Shown piece by piece: positions 36,194 to 45,352 of a stretch of DNA of 64,000 nucleotides. The DNA is from Brotaphodocola faecis (GTDB lineage: Bacteria; Bacillota; Clostridia; Lachnospirales; Lachnospiraceae), in NCBI RefSeq assembly GCF_040096075.1, contig NZ_JBBMFJ010000008.1, forward strand, positions 44,895 to 108,894. The letters are read 5' to 3'. The translations under genes were made by a program, and so were the position numbers. Positions within the stretch are counted from its first letter, which is position 1; each line of letters begins with the position of its first letter. Under the pieces are notes generated by a model. That model did no database searches, was not told the origin of the DNA, and worked only from the letters and a program-made list of their open reading frames with translations.

Positions 36194-38378
36194 TATGAAT
36201 TCTCCCCCTGAAATCGTGTTTCACCAGTTTATGAATTACTTTTACCAATAATTTTCCATCAATAGGCTTTGCTATATGTTCATCCATTCCTGCTTCTTTT
36301 GCCCTCAGTCTATCCTCTGTGAATGCATTTGCCGTCATTGCAATGATCGGAATCACCTTTGCATCCTCTCTGTCCATGGAGCGGATCGTCTTTGCTGCTT
36401 CATATCCATTCATCACCGGCATCATGATATCCATAAGAATCACATCAAATTCTCCAGATCCGCTTTTTCTGAATATCTCCACTGCCTCCTGTCCATTCCA
36501 TGCTTTTGTCACGACAGCATCTTCGTTCTGAAGCATAAATTCTGCAATTTCCATATTTAAATCATTGTCTTCTGCCAGAAGAATGTGGAGTCCCTTTATA
36601 GATTTCCCTGATACATCTTCCTGTTCTTCACGTTTATCCACATCCAGGTCTATTTTAAACGGAACCCGGATCACAAAGGTGGTTCCTGCGCCTTCTTCAC
36701 TTTCAAAGGTAATGGTTCCACCCATTTTCTCGACCAGATTCTTTGCAATCGCCATTCCCAGACCTGTTCCTGCAAATTTTGTGCGGCTTCCCGTATGTTC
36801 CTGCGCAAATGGTTCAAACACACATTTCTGAAATTCCTCAGTCATTCCGATTCCGGTATCCCGGCAGACAAATTCCATTGTGGTCATTTCTGGCTGTTCG
36901 GATGGAATTTCCATGCAGCTGATATAGATCTGTCCGTTTTCTCTGTTATATTTCACTGCATTGGACAGGATATTCATCATCACACGTTTTACATACCCCG
37001 GACTTCCAATAAAATCCCGGTGTGTGATTTCTTTTTTCTCCCACACAATCTGGATATTCTGTTCTGCAGCCATCTGTTCGATCACTACAAATACTTCCCT
37101 GGAAATACTGCTCAGGTTAAATGGAAGCTCTTCCAGAACAATTTCCCCTGACTCAAGCTTACTCATGTCCAGAACATCATTTACCAGTTCCAGTAACAGG
37201 TTGGATGCCTCTTTAACCTTTGTCCTGCATTCCGTCTGTTTCTCCATATCCTCTGCATAATGGTCTGCCACATTGATTATGCCACAGATTCCATTGATCG
37301 GAGTCCGGATATCATGGCTCATTCGCTGGAGAAACTCTGTTTTTGCCTCATTGGCGGCTTCTGCCTTTTTTGCAGCTATCAGAAGTTCTGCTTTATATTT
37401 TTCATCTTTTTCCAGTTCCTGTTTCCGGTGTGCAAGATTGGTTCTGTATGTCCAGAACCAGAATATACTGTATATCAGGAAATAAAGAAACATAACGCTT
37501 ATCACACTTAATGAAAGATTATGGAATACTTCCGTATCCGGAATATACGCATAAATATAGTAATCCCTCTGCTTCAGCATGATTCCGTAACATCCGATTC
37601 CTTCATTCTTCAAATGATAAATGTGCTGACTGTCTGTATGCTTTTTCATTGCCTGAACAACTTCGTTGTCAGCCGTATTCTGCCCTAACAGGCTCTGATC
37701 ATTGCTGGCAGCAACGATCCCATCGTCTGCAACAATAATCGTTCCATCTTTCTGGGTACTATAACCATTTAAAAGTCCCTGTATCGTCAGGGTATAGTTT
37801 CTGGCAAATTCAGGAGATGTGTAATAGTAGATTGCCACGATACCCGGTGCATCTTTTCTGGCACAGGCTGCAATATCAATATAGGACCCATCTTCCCTGG
37901 CAAACCGTTCCGAATAAGATCTTTCTTCATATCCGGTAAAATCCATGATAATATCTTTTTGCAGATATTCCGTGATCTCATTGGCCAGAGTCTCATCCGT
38001 GCTGTATTCACAGTCCGTCTTCCCTTCTGTATCCAGTACAAGGATGCCATCCACCCAGAGAGTCTGAAGATTTTCTCTCAGGAACTCCCGGCTTAGCTGA
38101 CCACCGTTTTCTATTTCCATATTAATATTGGTACTCATCTGTCTGGCGCTTTCGATCGAACGAAGGAGACTTTTGGATTCCGAAGATTCATTGTAATGGG
38201 TGTAGGTGGAGCACTGCACTTTGACATAATTTACAATCTCTACCATCCGTTTCTCTGCTTCCGCTTTCTCCGCATGAAAGAAATAAAACAGAGAGACTGC
38301 AGCCACACAGATTCCAATCAGACCGCCGAACAGCTGGATCCGTTTTTCTTTTTTCTTTCTCTTAATATCCAAGATCAT
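36171..38378 (-). CDS. Hybrid histidine kinase with extracellular sensor and one receiver
   Basis: A 735-residue kinase. Membrane helices at about 17-35 and 287-311 enclose a Cache-like domain (DGILVLDTEGKTDCEYS, DGTIIVADDGIVAASN). HisKA has its His in RMSHDIRTPINGI (Pro-Ile-Asn in place of the Pro-Met-Asn of the other five). The ATPase domain has LSNAVKYNRENG, DTGIGMT and GTGLGMAI; the receiver has LMDIMMPVMNGY. The start is ATG 38378, immediately after GGAGGTGG, and overlaps the 3' end of the solute-binding gene by 17 nt. In turn its last codons hold the ribosome site and start of the next lipoprotein gene. It is probably the sensor for the SBP_bac_3 lipoprotein upstream. Confidence 0.9.
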   Translation of the reverse strand: MILDIKRKKKEKRIQLFGGLIGICVAAVSLFYFFHAEKAEAEKRMVEIVNYVKVQCSTYTHYNESSESKSLLRSIESARQMSTNINMEIENGGQLSREFLRENLQTLWVDGILVLDTEGKTDCEYSTDETLANEITEYLQKDIIMDFTGYEERSYSERFAREDGSYIDIAACARKDAPGIVAIYYYTSPEFARNYTLTIQGLLNGYSTQKDGTIIVADDGIVAASNDQSLLGQNTADNEVVQAMKKHTDSQHIYHLKNEGIGCYGIMLKQRDYYIYAYIPDTEVFHNLSLSVISVMFLYFLIYSIFWFWTYRTNLAHRKQELEKDEKYKAELLIAAKKAEAANEAKTEFLQRMSHDIRTPINGICGIINVADHYAEDMEKQTECRTKVKEASNLLLELVNDVLDMSKLESGEIVLEELPFNLSSISREVFVVIEQMAAEQNIQIVWEKKEITHRDFIGSPGYVKRVMMNILSNAVKYNRENGQIYISCMEIPSEQPEMTTMEFVCRDTGIGMTEEFQKCVFEPFAQEHTGSRTKFAGTGLGMAIAKNLVEKMGGTITFESEEGAGTTFVIRVPFKIDLDVDKREEQEDVSGKSIKGLHILLAEDNDLNMEIAEFMLQNEDAVVTKAWNGQEAVEIFRKSGSGEFDVILMDIMMPVMNGYEAAKTIRSMDREDAKVIPIIAMTANAFTEDRLRAKEAGMDEHIAKPIDGKLLVKVIHKLVKHDFRGRIHNEKEKME

Positions 38379-39177
38379 CCACCTCCAGATACTTCTGGGG
38401 ATCATCCAGATATTTTTCAATAATTTTCAGGGATGTGCCATCCTGTCGCATCTCTTTCAGAGTCTGGTTCATCTGCTCACAGATTCCTCTGTCATCATCT
38501 TTTGCAAAAGCAACACCTATTCCGGTGATCATCAAAGGTTCTTCCAGGATACGAAAGCTTGCGTCATAATCCTTCATATACTGAATAATAGATTCCTCAT
38601 GTGCGGCGACTGCATCTACATATCCTTTTCCCAGAAATGTATAGATCAGCTCCCTGTGTCCCAGGCTGATCAGATTGCCCAGCTTTGGAATTCTTTCATC
38701 CGTCCGGTTCAGAAAGATGCCTTCCGGCTTGGTTGTGGACTGAACGGCAAGGTTCTTTCCCTCCAGATCACTCAATTTATAGATATCACTGTTCTCATTT
38801 ACAGCAACCACCTGGCGGCTTGCTATGTACGGCCCGGCCCAGCGGTAATCGCCAAGACGTCCTTCCATAGAAAAGCAGCCCATGATACAATCAATCTCCC
38901 CGCTCTCCACCAGTTCTTTTTTCTTCTCCCAGTTGATCTGGACAATCTCCACCTGATATCCCATTCTTTCAAAAGCTTCTGTTGCCAGTTCTACATCTAT
39001 GCCCGTTGGAACACCATCCTCATTCAAATAATTGTATGGTGGATAGCTGTCACTGCCGAGCGTGATGACCGGCTTTTCTGTTTCTTTTTTCGGGCTATCT
39101 GTATCACTGCACCCTGTCAGAGTGCACGCTAAAATTCCTACAAGCAAAATGCCTGTAAGCACTCTCTTTCCTTTCAT
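38362..39177 (-). CDS. Amino-acid-type solute-binding lipoprotein (SBP_bac_3)
   Basis: A 271-residue lipoprotein with signal and lipobox TLTGC (Cys23). The mature part is a family-3 binding protein: ITLGSDSYPPYNYLNEDGVP, GIDVELATEAFERMGY, ELVESGEIDCIMGCFSMEGR and 'DLEGKNLAVQSTT', as in proteins binding polar amino acids or organic acids. AGGAG precedes the ATG at 39177. No permease or ATPase gene is beside it; the next gene is a kinase translated from an overlapping start, so it more likely serves sensing than transport. It is the first gene of the array, about 25 nt after the predicted transcription start. Confidence 0.9.
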   Translation of the reverse strand: MKGKRVLTGILLVGILACTLTGCSDTDSPKKETEKPVITLGSDSYPPYNYLNEDGVPTGIDVELATEAFERMGYQVEIVQINWEKKKELVESGEIDCIMGCFSMEGRLGDYRWAGPYIASRQVVAVNENSDIYKLSDLEGKNLAVQSTTKPEGIFLNRTDERIPKLGNLISLGHRELIYTFLGKGYVDAVAAHEESIIQYMKDYDASFRILEEPLMITGIGVAFAKDDDRGICEQMNQTLKEMRQDGTSLKIIEKYLDDPQKYLEVDDLGY

Positions 39178-39207
39178 TCCTTTCTTCTCCTGTTGATAAG
39201 TGATTTT

Positions 39208-39235
39208 ATTATCCCCCATGCTTTACTGTGTACAA
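39208..39235 (-). promoter_or_regulatory. Candidate promoter of the sensor-kinase array
   Basis: Minus strand TTGTAC (39230-39235), 16-nt spacer, GATAAT (39208-39213). It lies just downstream of the terminator at 39268-39305, so it gives the array a separate start. The -35 match is only moderate. Confidence 0.5.
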
Positions 39236-39267
39236 GCAAAGCTTCAACGAGTTAATGTTTTAAAAAT

Positions 39268-39397
39268 AAAAAAAAGAGAACAGCCGATATATCCGAACTG
39301 TTCTCCTACTTTCAAAGTCAACGCAACATTGACATTACGGCTTCCTGCTCACTCAAAAATGTTTTCATTTCTGCAAAAGTCATTTTCGCCTATATCG
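39268..39397 (-). ncRNA. Candidate small RNA or short-peptide transcript
   Basis: A strong promoter (39403-39431) and a textbook terminator bound about 130 nt on the minus strand. The terminator is GAGAACAG/CTGTTCTC (39276-39283 and 39298-39305) with eight T (39268-39275). Inside, an ATG at 39383 opens 21 codons ending at 39318; the ribosome site (AGGCGAAA) is weak. It could be a small RNA, a leader peptide with an attenuator for the kinase array, or the 3' end-point of the importer operon that ends at 39504. No known RNA family is recognised. Confidence 0.45.
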
Positions 39398-39402
39398 TTT
39401 TT

Positions 39403-39431
39403 ATAATATCATAGACAGTTACGTTTGTCAC
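39403..39431 (-). promoter_or_regulatory. Near-consensus promoter upstream of the 130-nt transcript
   Basis: Minus strand GTGACA (39426-39431; 5/6), 17-nt spacer, TATTAT (39403-39408; 5/6). It lies between the end of the importer operon and the terminator at 39268-39305. Confidence 0.7.
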
Positions 39432-39503
39432 ATAAAAATTTGAACCTCAAAAGAAAACATCTTTGATCCGTGAACGGAGTTTCCTGTAAAACAGATAAGT
39501 CCT

Positions 39504-41675
39504 TTACAGATTGCTCTCCTTCCGATTCGCCGCTCTCCGCATAGCTTCCCCGATATCCGTAATACAAAGCAGCGTTACTACAAGGAATGCCCCGGGAATC
39601 ACAATGATCCACCAGGCGCCTCCAGACATGGCCTTTTCTGCCAGGCTCAGCATGCTTCCCCAGGAGATCATTTCCAGCGGCAGGCCAATCCCCATATAAC
39701 TTAACGTCGATTCTGCCGTAATGGCACTGCGGATGTTCATCACGGCCATAAACAAAATCGAGGCAATGAAATTCGGTGTCAGGTGGCGCCTTAAAATATA
39801 GAAGAAGCTTCCTCCCATAGCTCTTGCCGCAATCACGTACTCACTGTTGCGGATCTGGCGCACCTCCGTGCGCACCACTTTTGCCATTCCGGCCCAGCTT
39901 GTCGCACCGATCACGACCGATAAGCTGAAGACTCCGGCTTTTCCAAAAGCAGCCTGGAGTAAAATTACCAGAAGAAGATTTGGTACGCTTAAGAAAATTT
40001 CAGATAAGCGCATCAGCAGCTCATCCAGCCAGGCCGGAGCACATCCGCTGACTGCCCCGTAAAGAATCGCAATTGCTGCCGCGATCAGGGACGCCAGCAC
40101 ACCAATGGTCAAAGAAATCCGTCCTCCGGACCAGATCATGGAAAAAATATCCCGTCCCATGGTGTCAGTGCCGAACAAAAATTCTTTGCCAGGATGAACA
40201 CTGCAGTTTAAAAGATCCATATACGCAGGATCCTTCGGCATGATCCAGTCCGCGCAAATGCAGCCCAGAACGATTCCTGCAAGAACCAGGATGGGAAGCA
40301 GCGGCTTATTCCGATACCAGAAAACCTTCTTCTGCACCGGAGCTTCCTCAGACGGACGGATGCCAACGATGCGGAAACGGGGATCTGCAGCTGACAAAGC
40401 AGAAAACGGATTCTGGATTTTGCGTGAGGCAGATTCTAACCGGAGATTTTCCGTTGCTACTGTTCCGCTCTCCGCAGCTTCTGCCCCGGCTGCCTCCACT
40501 GCTCTTTGCGGCATATCTGCTCTGTTTTCCTGCACGCTCAGTCTCTCTGTAATCTCTGCTTCTTCTGCATTGTGCGGCTCTGCAGCTTCCCCGTTTTCCT
40601 GTTCTGTCTCCTGCACCTTCCGCTCGCCGCAGGTCACCCGCAGCCGCGGATCCAACCATTCATTGATCTTTCCTGTTGCCATGCTGCACAGAATCACCAG
40701 CACACCAGATAAGATACAGAGCAGCATCAGGAGATTATAATCCTTGTACCGCGCGCTCTCATAAGTCAGGGTTCCCAGCCCCGGATAGGAAAAGACCGTC
40801 TCCACCACATAGGTGCCGCCCAGAATATGCGGCACCGCAATGGCCATGATACTTAAGTAAGACGGCATGGCTCCCCGCAGACAATGGCCCAGCAAAATTT
40901 TTCCTTTCCGCAGCCCCTTTGCCCGGGCCAGAAGTACATAATCTCCGCGGATTTCTTCCAGCATGCGGTTTCGCATCAGAAACGCGTAATACCACAAATG
41001 ACTCAGTACCACCACGGAAAGCGGCAAAATCAGATGCCGTATCCGGTCGGCCACGTCACCTGCCTTTCCCGCAGTGTAAGCCCCGGAACTTGGCAGCCAG
41101 TGAAGTCCTGCCGAGAAAATCAGAATCAGCACCAGTGACAGCCAGAACTCCGGAATACAGCTTGTGATTGTTCCCACGCGGCAGAAAAAGCGGTCCAGCA
41201 AACCGTCCTCCCGCCAGGCACAAAGGATTCCCAGAAACATGGAACCAAAAAAGATCAACAGGAATCCAATTCCGCCAAGCAGCAGCGTATTGCCAACCCG
41301 GTTTCGAATCACAGTCACAACATCCTGCTTATACTTATAAGAAATTCCAAAATCTCCGTGTGCCGCTTCCTTCAGCCAGCGCACATACTGAACCGCAATT
41401 CCATCATCCAGTCCAAGTTTTTCCTCTGCCCAGCTTCGTTCTTCCGGGCTCATCCGCTCTACCCGGTCCCCATAGTAGGAAACCAGCGGATCGCCGGGCG
41501 CCATCCGGGAAACAAAGAAAACGGTTGTAGACAGAACAAAAACACTAAACAGCAGAACCAAGATTGTCCGTACAAGCCTGTTCAGATTCCAGACCCGCAC
41601 AGCCCGCTGCAGCGTTTGCGGCCTTCCAGCCATTTCCGATGCACAAATATTGCTTTGTATTTTCTCAGCATCCAC
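39504..41675 (-). CDS. Fused DppB-DppC-type permease of peptide/nickel importer
   Basis: A 723-residue fusion of two ABC permeases. The first half (about 35-330) is DppB/NikB-like: FVSRMAPGDPLVSYYG, the long extracellular loop 'LGLDDGIAVQYVRWL' and the EAA-type 'YVLLARAKGLRKGKILLGH'. A linker of about 110 residues, rich in Glu and Ala, follows. The second half (about 450-720) is DppC/NikC-like: FLFGTDTMGRDIFSMIWSGG and 'YVIAARAMGGSFFYILRRH'. These are usually two proteins. The start is GTG 41675 after GGAGGGG; its frame overlaps the ATPase stop. Last gene of the lar operon; nickel uptake is inferred from context. Confidence 0.9.
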   Translation of the reverse strand: MDAEKIQSNICASEMAGRPQTLQRAVRVWNLNRLVRTILVLLFSVFVLSTTVFFVSRMAPGDPLVSYYGDRVERMSPEERSWAEEKLGLDDGIAVQYVRWLKEAAHGDFGISYKYKQDVVTVIRNRVGNTLLLGGIGFLLIFFGSMFLGILCAWREDGLLDRFFCRVGTITSCIPEFWLSLVLILIFSAGLHWLPSSGAYTAGKAGDVADRIRHLILPLSVVVLSHLWYYAFLMRNRMLEEIRGDYVLLARAKGLRKGKILLGHCLRGAMPSYLSIMAIAVPHILGGTYVVETVFSYPGLGTLTYESARYKDYNLLMLLCILSGVLVILCSMATGKINEWLDPRLRVTCGERKVQETEQENGEAAEPHNAEEAEITERLSVQENRADMPQRAVEAAGAEAAESGTVATENLRLESASRKIQNPFSALSAADPRFRIVGIRPSEEAPVQKKVFWYRNKPLLPILVLAGIVLGCICADWIMPKDPAYMDLLNCSVHPGKEFLFGTDTMGRDIFSMIWSGGRISLTIGVLASLIAAAIAILYGAVSGCAPAWLDELLMRLSEIFLSVPNLLLVILLQAAFGKAGVFSLSVVIGATSWAGMAKVVRTEVRQIRNSEYVIAARAMGGSFFYILRRHLTPNFIASILFMAVMNIRSAITAESTLSYMGIGLPLEMISWGSMLSLAEKAMSGGAWWIIVIPGAFLVVTLLCITDIGEAMRRAANRKESNL

Positions 41676-43629
41676 AGCCGCCCCTCCTCTCCCGCTCCAG
41701 TGCCGGGTCCGGTTCCGGGATCGCAGCCAGAAGTTTTTTCGTATATTCATGTTTTGGAGACGCAAACAATTCCTCCGTCGGCGCCGTCTCCACCAGTTTC
41801 CCCTGGTACATCACACCGATTCGGTCGCACAAAAAGCGCACCACCGAAAGATCATGCGCGATAAACAGAAACGTAAAGCCATGTTCCTGCTGCAGATGCC
41901 GGAACAGATTGATGATCTGCGCCTGAATTGACACATCCAGTGATGCCACCGGCTCATCTGCCACCACAAACTCCGGCTCCATGGAAAGGGCCCGGGCAAT
42001 AGCCACCCGCTGCCGCTGTCCGCCGGAAAGCTCGGATGGATACTTATCCAGATACTCCGCATCCAGTCCCGTGTAATGTATCTGGAATTCTGCCTCTGCC
42101 CGAAGCGACCCCCGGGGCGGGATCCGTTTCTGAATTTTCATGGGTTCTGCCACAATATCACAGATTTTCATGCGGGGATCCAGACTGGAAGCGGAATCCT
42201 GGAAAATAATCTGGCGTTCCGACTGCAGCATACGCTTATGCTTTCGATATACCAGCGGATTATTTGTCTCAATCCCGCGATAACCGATACTTCCATGTGA
42301 CGGCCTGGTCAGGTTCATGACACAGCGGGCAATCGTGGATTTTCCAGAACCAGATTCCCCTACCAGCCCAAAGATTTCACCTTTCCGGATCTGAAAAGAG
42401 ACATCATCCAGGGCTTTTTCTTTTCGCCCGCCCGGAAGTGTGTACACCTGGGTCAGATGGCTCACATCCAGAAGAATTTCGGAATTCAGCGGAAGCGTAC
42501 GGCGCGGATGCACGGAGACGGAAGCGCTTTCGCTCTGCGCTGCTGCCGCACCGATCTGCTGCGCCCGCGCATCCAGCGTCCAGGTCGCCGCGAAATGGGT
42601 ATCCGAAATCTGGAACATGGGCGGTTCTTCTTCATAATCGATCGCCAATGCCTGCTCATTGCGGCAGGCGAAGGCATCGCCCTTCGGCGGATCAATGAGC
42701 GTGGGCGGCATTCCCGGAATGGTATAAAGCGCGTCTTTTCCTATGGAAGCCGCCGGAAGTGCCCGCATCAGTCCCTTTGTATAGGGATGACGCGGATCAT
42801 AGAAAATCTCATCGGCGGTTCCAATCTCCACAATCTTTCCGGCATACATAACCGCCACACGGTCAGCCACACGGGCCACCGCGCCAAGATCATGAGTTAC
42901 AAACACAATGGATGTACCAAGTTTTTTCTGAATATCACGAAACAGGTCCAGAATCTGCGCCTGTACAGTCACATCCAACGCTGTGGTAGGCTCATCCGCA
43001 AAGAGGATTTCCGGATTTCCGGCCAGTGCCACCGCCAGCACGGCACGCTGCCGCATGCCGCCGGAAAACTGGTGCGGATACTGGCGGCTGCGCTCTGCAG
43101 CGTGGTCAATCCCCACCAGTTCCATGAGTTCTTCCACCCGGTGCTGAATCTGTGCCCGGGGCAATTTCTGTTTCCGAGGCAATTTCTGTTTCCGGCCAGC
43201 ATTCTGCTCCTGCGAGCCTGACTGCTCCTGTGAAATCCTGCCGCCCTGAGCGCCAAAACCACTCTGCCGCTGCAGCTTCACCGCCTCCGCGATCTGGTCT
43301 CCAATGGTCATGGCCGGATCCAGCGCCGTCATGGGGTCCTGAAACACCATGGAAAAACGGCTTCCCCGCAGGCCACACATCTTCCGTTCCGAGTAGCCCG
43401 TGATATCTTCCCCCTCCAGCAGAATCTGTCCCGATTTATGCTTTGCGGATGCCGGAAGCAGCTTCATAATGCTGCGGCACAGCGCGCTTTTTCCGCAGCC
43501 GGATTCTCCCACCAGGGCAAGAAGCTCACCTTTTTTCAGGGAAAAGCTCACATCCCGCACCGCCTGCACTTCCCCCTGCCGGGTAAAAAAGCTGACCGAC
43601 AGGTGCTTTACCTCCAATACATCCGACAT
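41665..43629 (-). CDS. Fused DppD-DppF-type ABC ATPase
   Basis: A 654-residue protein with two complete peptide/nickel-type ATPase domains that power the fused permease. Domain 1 (about 1-330): Walker A GESGCGKSAL, signature FSGGMRQRAVLA, Walker B ILFADEPTTALDV and an oligopeptide-type C-terminal region. Domain 2 (about 355-650): GESGSGKSTI, LSGGQRQRVAIA, FVVADEPVASLDV. A Gln/Lys-rich insertion (KQKLPRKQKLPRAQ) lies in domain 1 between the Q-loop and signature. Seven nucleotides separate it from the binding protein gene, and its stop overlaps the permease GTG start. Substrate is inferred from the lar neighbours. Confidence 0.93.
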   Translation of the reverse strand: MSDVLEVKHLSVSFFTRQGEVQAVRDVSFSLKKGELLALVGESGCGKSALCRSIMKLLPASAKHKSGQILLEGEDITGYSERKMCGLRGSRFSMVFQDPMTALDPAMTIGDQIAEAVKLQRQSGFGAQGGRISQEQSGSQEQNAGRKQKLPRKQKLPRAQIQHRVEELMELVGIDHAAERSRQYPHQFSGGMRQRAVLAVALAGNPEILFADEPTTALDVTVQAQILDLFRDIQKKLGTSIVFVTHDLGAVARVADRVAVMYAGKIVEIGTADEIFYDPRHPYTKGLMRALPAASIGKDALYTIPGMPPTLIDPPKGDAFACRNEQALAIDYEEEPPMFQISDTHFAATWTLDARAQQIGAAAAQSESASVSVHPRRTLPLNSEILLDVSHLTQVYTLPGGRKEKALDDVSFQIRKGEIFGLVGESGSGKSTIARCVMNLTRPSHGSIGYRGIETNNPLVYRKHKRMLQSERQIIFQDSASSLDPRMKICDIVAEPMKIQKRIPPRGSLRAEAEFQIHYTGLDAEYLDKYPSELSGGQRQRVAIARALSMEPEFVVADEPVASLDVSIQAQIINLFRHLQQEHGFTFLFIAHDLSVVRFLCDRIGVMYQGKLVETAPTEELFASPKHEYTKKLLAAIPEPDPALERERRGGCGC

Positions 43630-43636
43630 ACTTTCT

Positions 43637-45286
43637 CTACTCCATTGTCCAGTCTTTTACATTCCAGAAAATACCTACGCCATGGTGTCCCATTACGGTA
43701 TCTTTGCTGATGCCATGAATGGAAGATTTCGCCACATAGTTGGCATCCACATAGCAGATAAAGGCATACGCCGGATCCTCTGCCAGTGCTTCCTGGAATT
43801 TATTGTAATTCTCCCGGCGCACATCCGGGTCATCGGATTGACGCGCTGCTGTTAGATATTCATCCACCAGCGGGTCTGAATATCCGGAATAATTGGCGCC
43901 CTTGTCCGTACCAAATACTTTATAAGTGTGATCATCCGCATCAAACGGGCTTCCCCAGCCGATCAGGTACGCCTGCTGTCCGGTCCAGTCCACTTTCACC
44001 GGAATATCCACAGTAACGTTTATGCCAATCTCCCGCAGCTGCTGTGCTGCTGCCTGCGCCATGTCAAGACGAACCTGGTCTCCGGCACCGACACTGATGA
44101 CAAAGCCGATTTCTTCCCCATTACGCTCATAAAATCCATCTTTACCCATCACACAGCCCGTCGCTTCCAGAAGCTCTTTCGCCTTTGCCGGGTCATAATC
44201 GTAATGCTCCACATTTTCATTGTTGTATACATTACGCTGCAGCGGTCCGTAGGCCGGCATGCCCTGCCCCAGGATCACCGCGTCAATGATGGCCTGACGG
44301 TCAATTCCATAACAGATTGCCGGTATCAAATCCTTATTCCGCTTCCAGTAATCATTCTGGAAATTGAACAGAATACCGCGGTAATCGGAAGTTTTCATAT
44401 CGTAGCAGGTAAATCCTTCTTTATCCGCAAAGGTTTTTGCGTCCTTCGGGGTCAGAAGCGCCAGATCCAGCTCACCGGTCTGCATCTGAACGGCCTTTGC
44501 GTTGTCATCCGGCACAATCTTGAAAATGATGTTATCGATGTTCGGCGCACCCTGGAAATAATCCTCATTCTTCACCAGCGTAATGGCCTGACCCTCTTCC
44601 CAGTCTGCCAGCATATAAGGACCGGTTCCTACCGGATGACGGAAGAAATCCGACTCCTGCATATCCTCACCTTCCAGTAGATGCTTCGGAAGAACCGCCA
44701 TGGTCATGTAATCCAGAAATGCCACATTCGGCGCATCCAGCTGGAAAGAAATAGTGTAGGGATCCTCCACGGTGATGTTCTCCACATCCTCATAGTTCGG
44801 CGCATTCTCAGAACCGTTCGCCGGATCCATGATGGCTTCAATGGTAAATTTCACATCATCTGCGGTAAATTCCTCGCCGTCATGCCATTTCACACCCTCC
44901 TGCAGATGAAAGGTGTAGGTGCAGGTATCCTCATCAAAGGTCCAGTCCTTCGCCAGGGCCGGAACCACCTGGTTATCCCCATCATGAGCCGTCAAACCAT
45001 TAAAGATCAGAATGTTGATTTCTCCGTGCTCGTCCATGGCCGGGTTAATGCGGGTATAATCGCCGCTGCCGTAAACCAGCGTAGTGCCATTCTCCCCGAC
45101 TGCTGCACCGGACAGATCTCCAGCGCCAGCTTCCGTCTGTCCTGCTGCGCCGCCCTGCTCCTGACTGTTTTCCTGTCCGTTTTGCACTGTTTTATCGTCT
45201 GTTTTCGCAGAACCACAGGCTGTCAGGATGGCCACTGCACCTCCCACCAGTAATACTGCTGCTTTCATCCGCATGCTGTCTCTCAT
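43637..45286 (-). CDS. Family-5 solute-binding lipoprotein (peptide/nickel type)
   Basis: A 549-residue lipoprotein with lipobox LTAC (Cys24), then a Gln/Gly/Glu-rich linker and a full family-5 binding domain: WTFDEDTCTYTFHLQEGVKW, HDGEEFTADDVKFTIEAI, FRHPVGTGPYMLADWEEGQA. Members bind peptides, or nickel as a chelate (NikA). The specificity cannot be read directly, but it follows larE-larB-larC and precedes the fused ATPase and permease. Supplying nickel for LarC is therefore the simplest role. AGGAG precedes the ATG at 45286. Confidence 0.92.
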   Translation of the reverse strand: MRDSMRMKAAVLLVGGAVAILTACGSAKTDDKTVQNGQENSQEQGGAAGQTEAGAGDLSGAAVGENGTTLVYGSGDYTRINPAMDEHGEINILIFNGLTAHDGDNQVVPALAKDWTFDEDTCTYTFHLQEGVKWHDGEEFTADDVKFTIEAIMDPANGSENAPNYEDVENITVEDPYTISFQLDAPNVAFLDYMTMAVLPKHLLEGEDMQESDFFRHPVGTGPYMLADWEEGQAITLVKNEDYFQGAPNIDNIIFKIVPDDNAKAVQMQTGELDLALLTPKDAKTFADKEGFTCYDMKTSDYRGILFNFQNDYWKRNKDLIPAICYGIDRQAIIDAVILGQGMPAYGPLQRNVYNNENVEHYDYDPAKAKELLEATGCVMGKDGFYERNGEEIGFVISVGAGDQVRLDMAQAAAQQLREIGINVTVDIPVKVDWTGQQAYLIGWGSPFDADDHTYKVFGTDKGANYSGYSDPLVDEYLTAARQSDDPDVRRENYNKFQEALAEDPAYAFICYVDANYVAKSSIHGISKDTVMGHHGVGIFWNVKDWTME

Positions 45287-45352
45287 ATCTCATTACTCCT
45301 GTTTCTGTTCTATACTCTGAATCTATCGTATTTGAATCTGCCTTATCTGTTT

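Noticed and set aside
18489..38378. Hidden HPt domains at the C-termini of the hybrid kinases
   Set aside because: Each protein ends shortly after its last receiver domain; no room for an HPt helical bundle.
39318..39383. 21-codon frame as a confirmed peptide gene
   Set aside because: Ribosome site is weak and the length is short; described only within the candidate small transcript.
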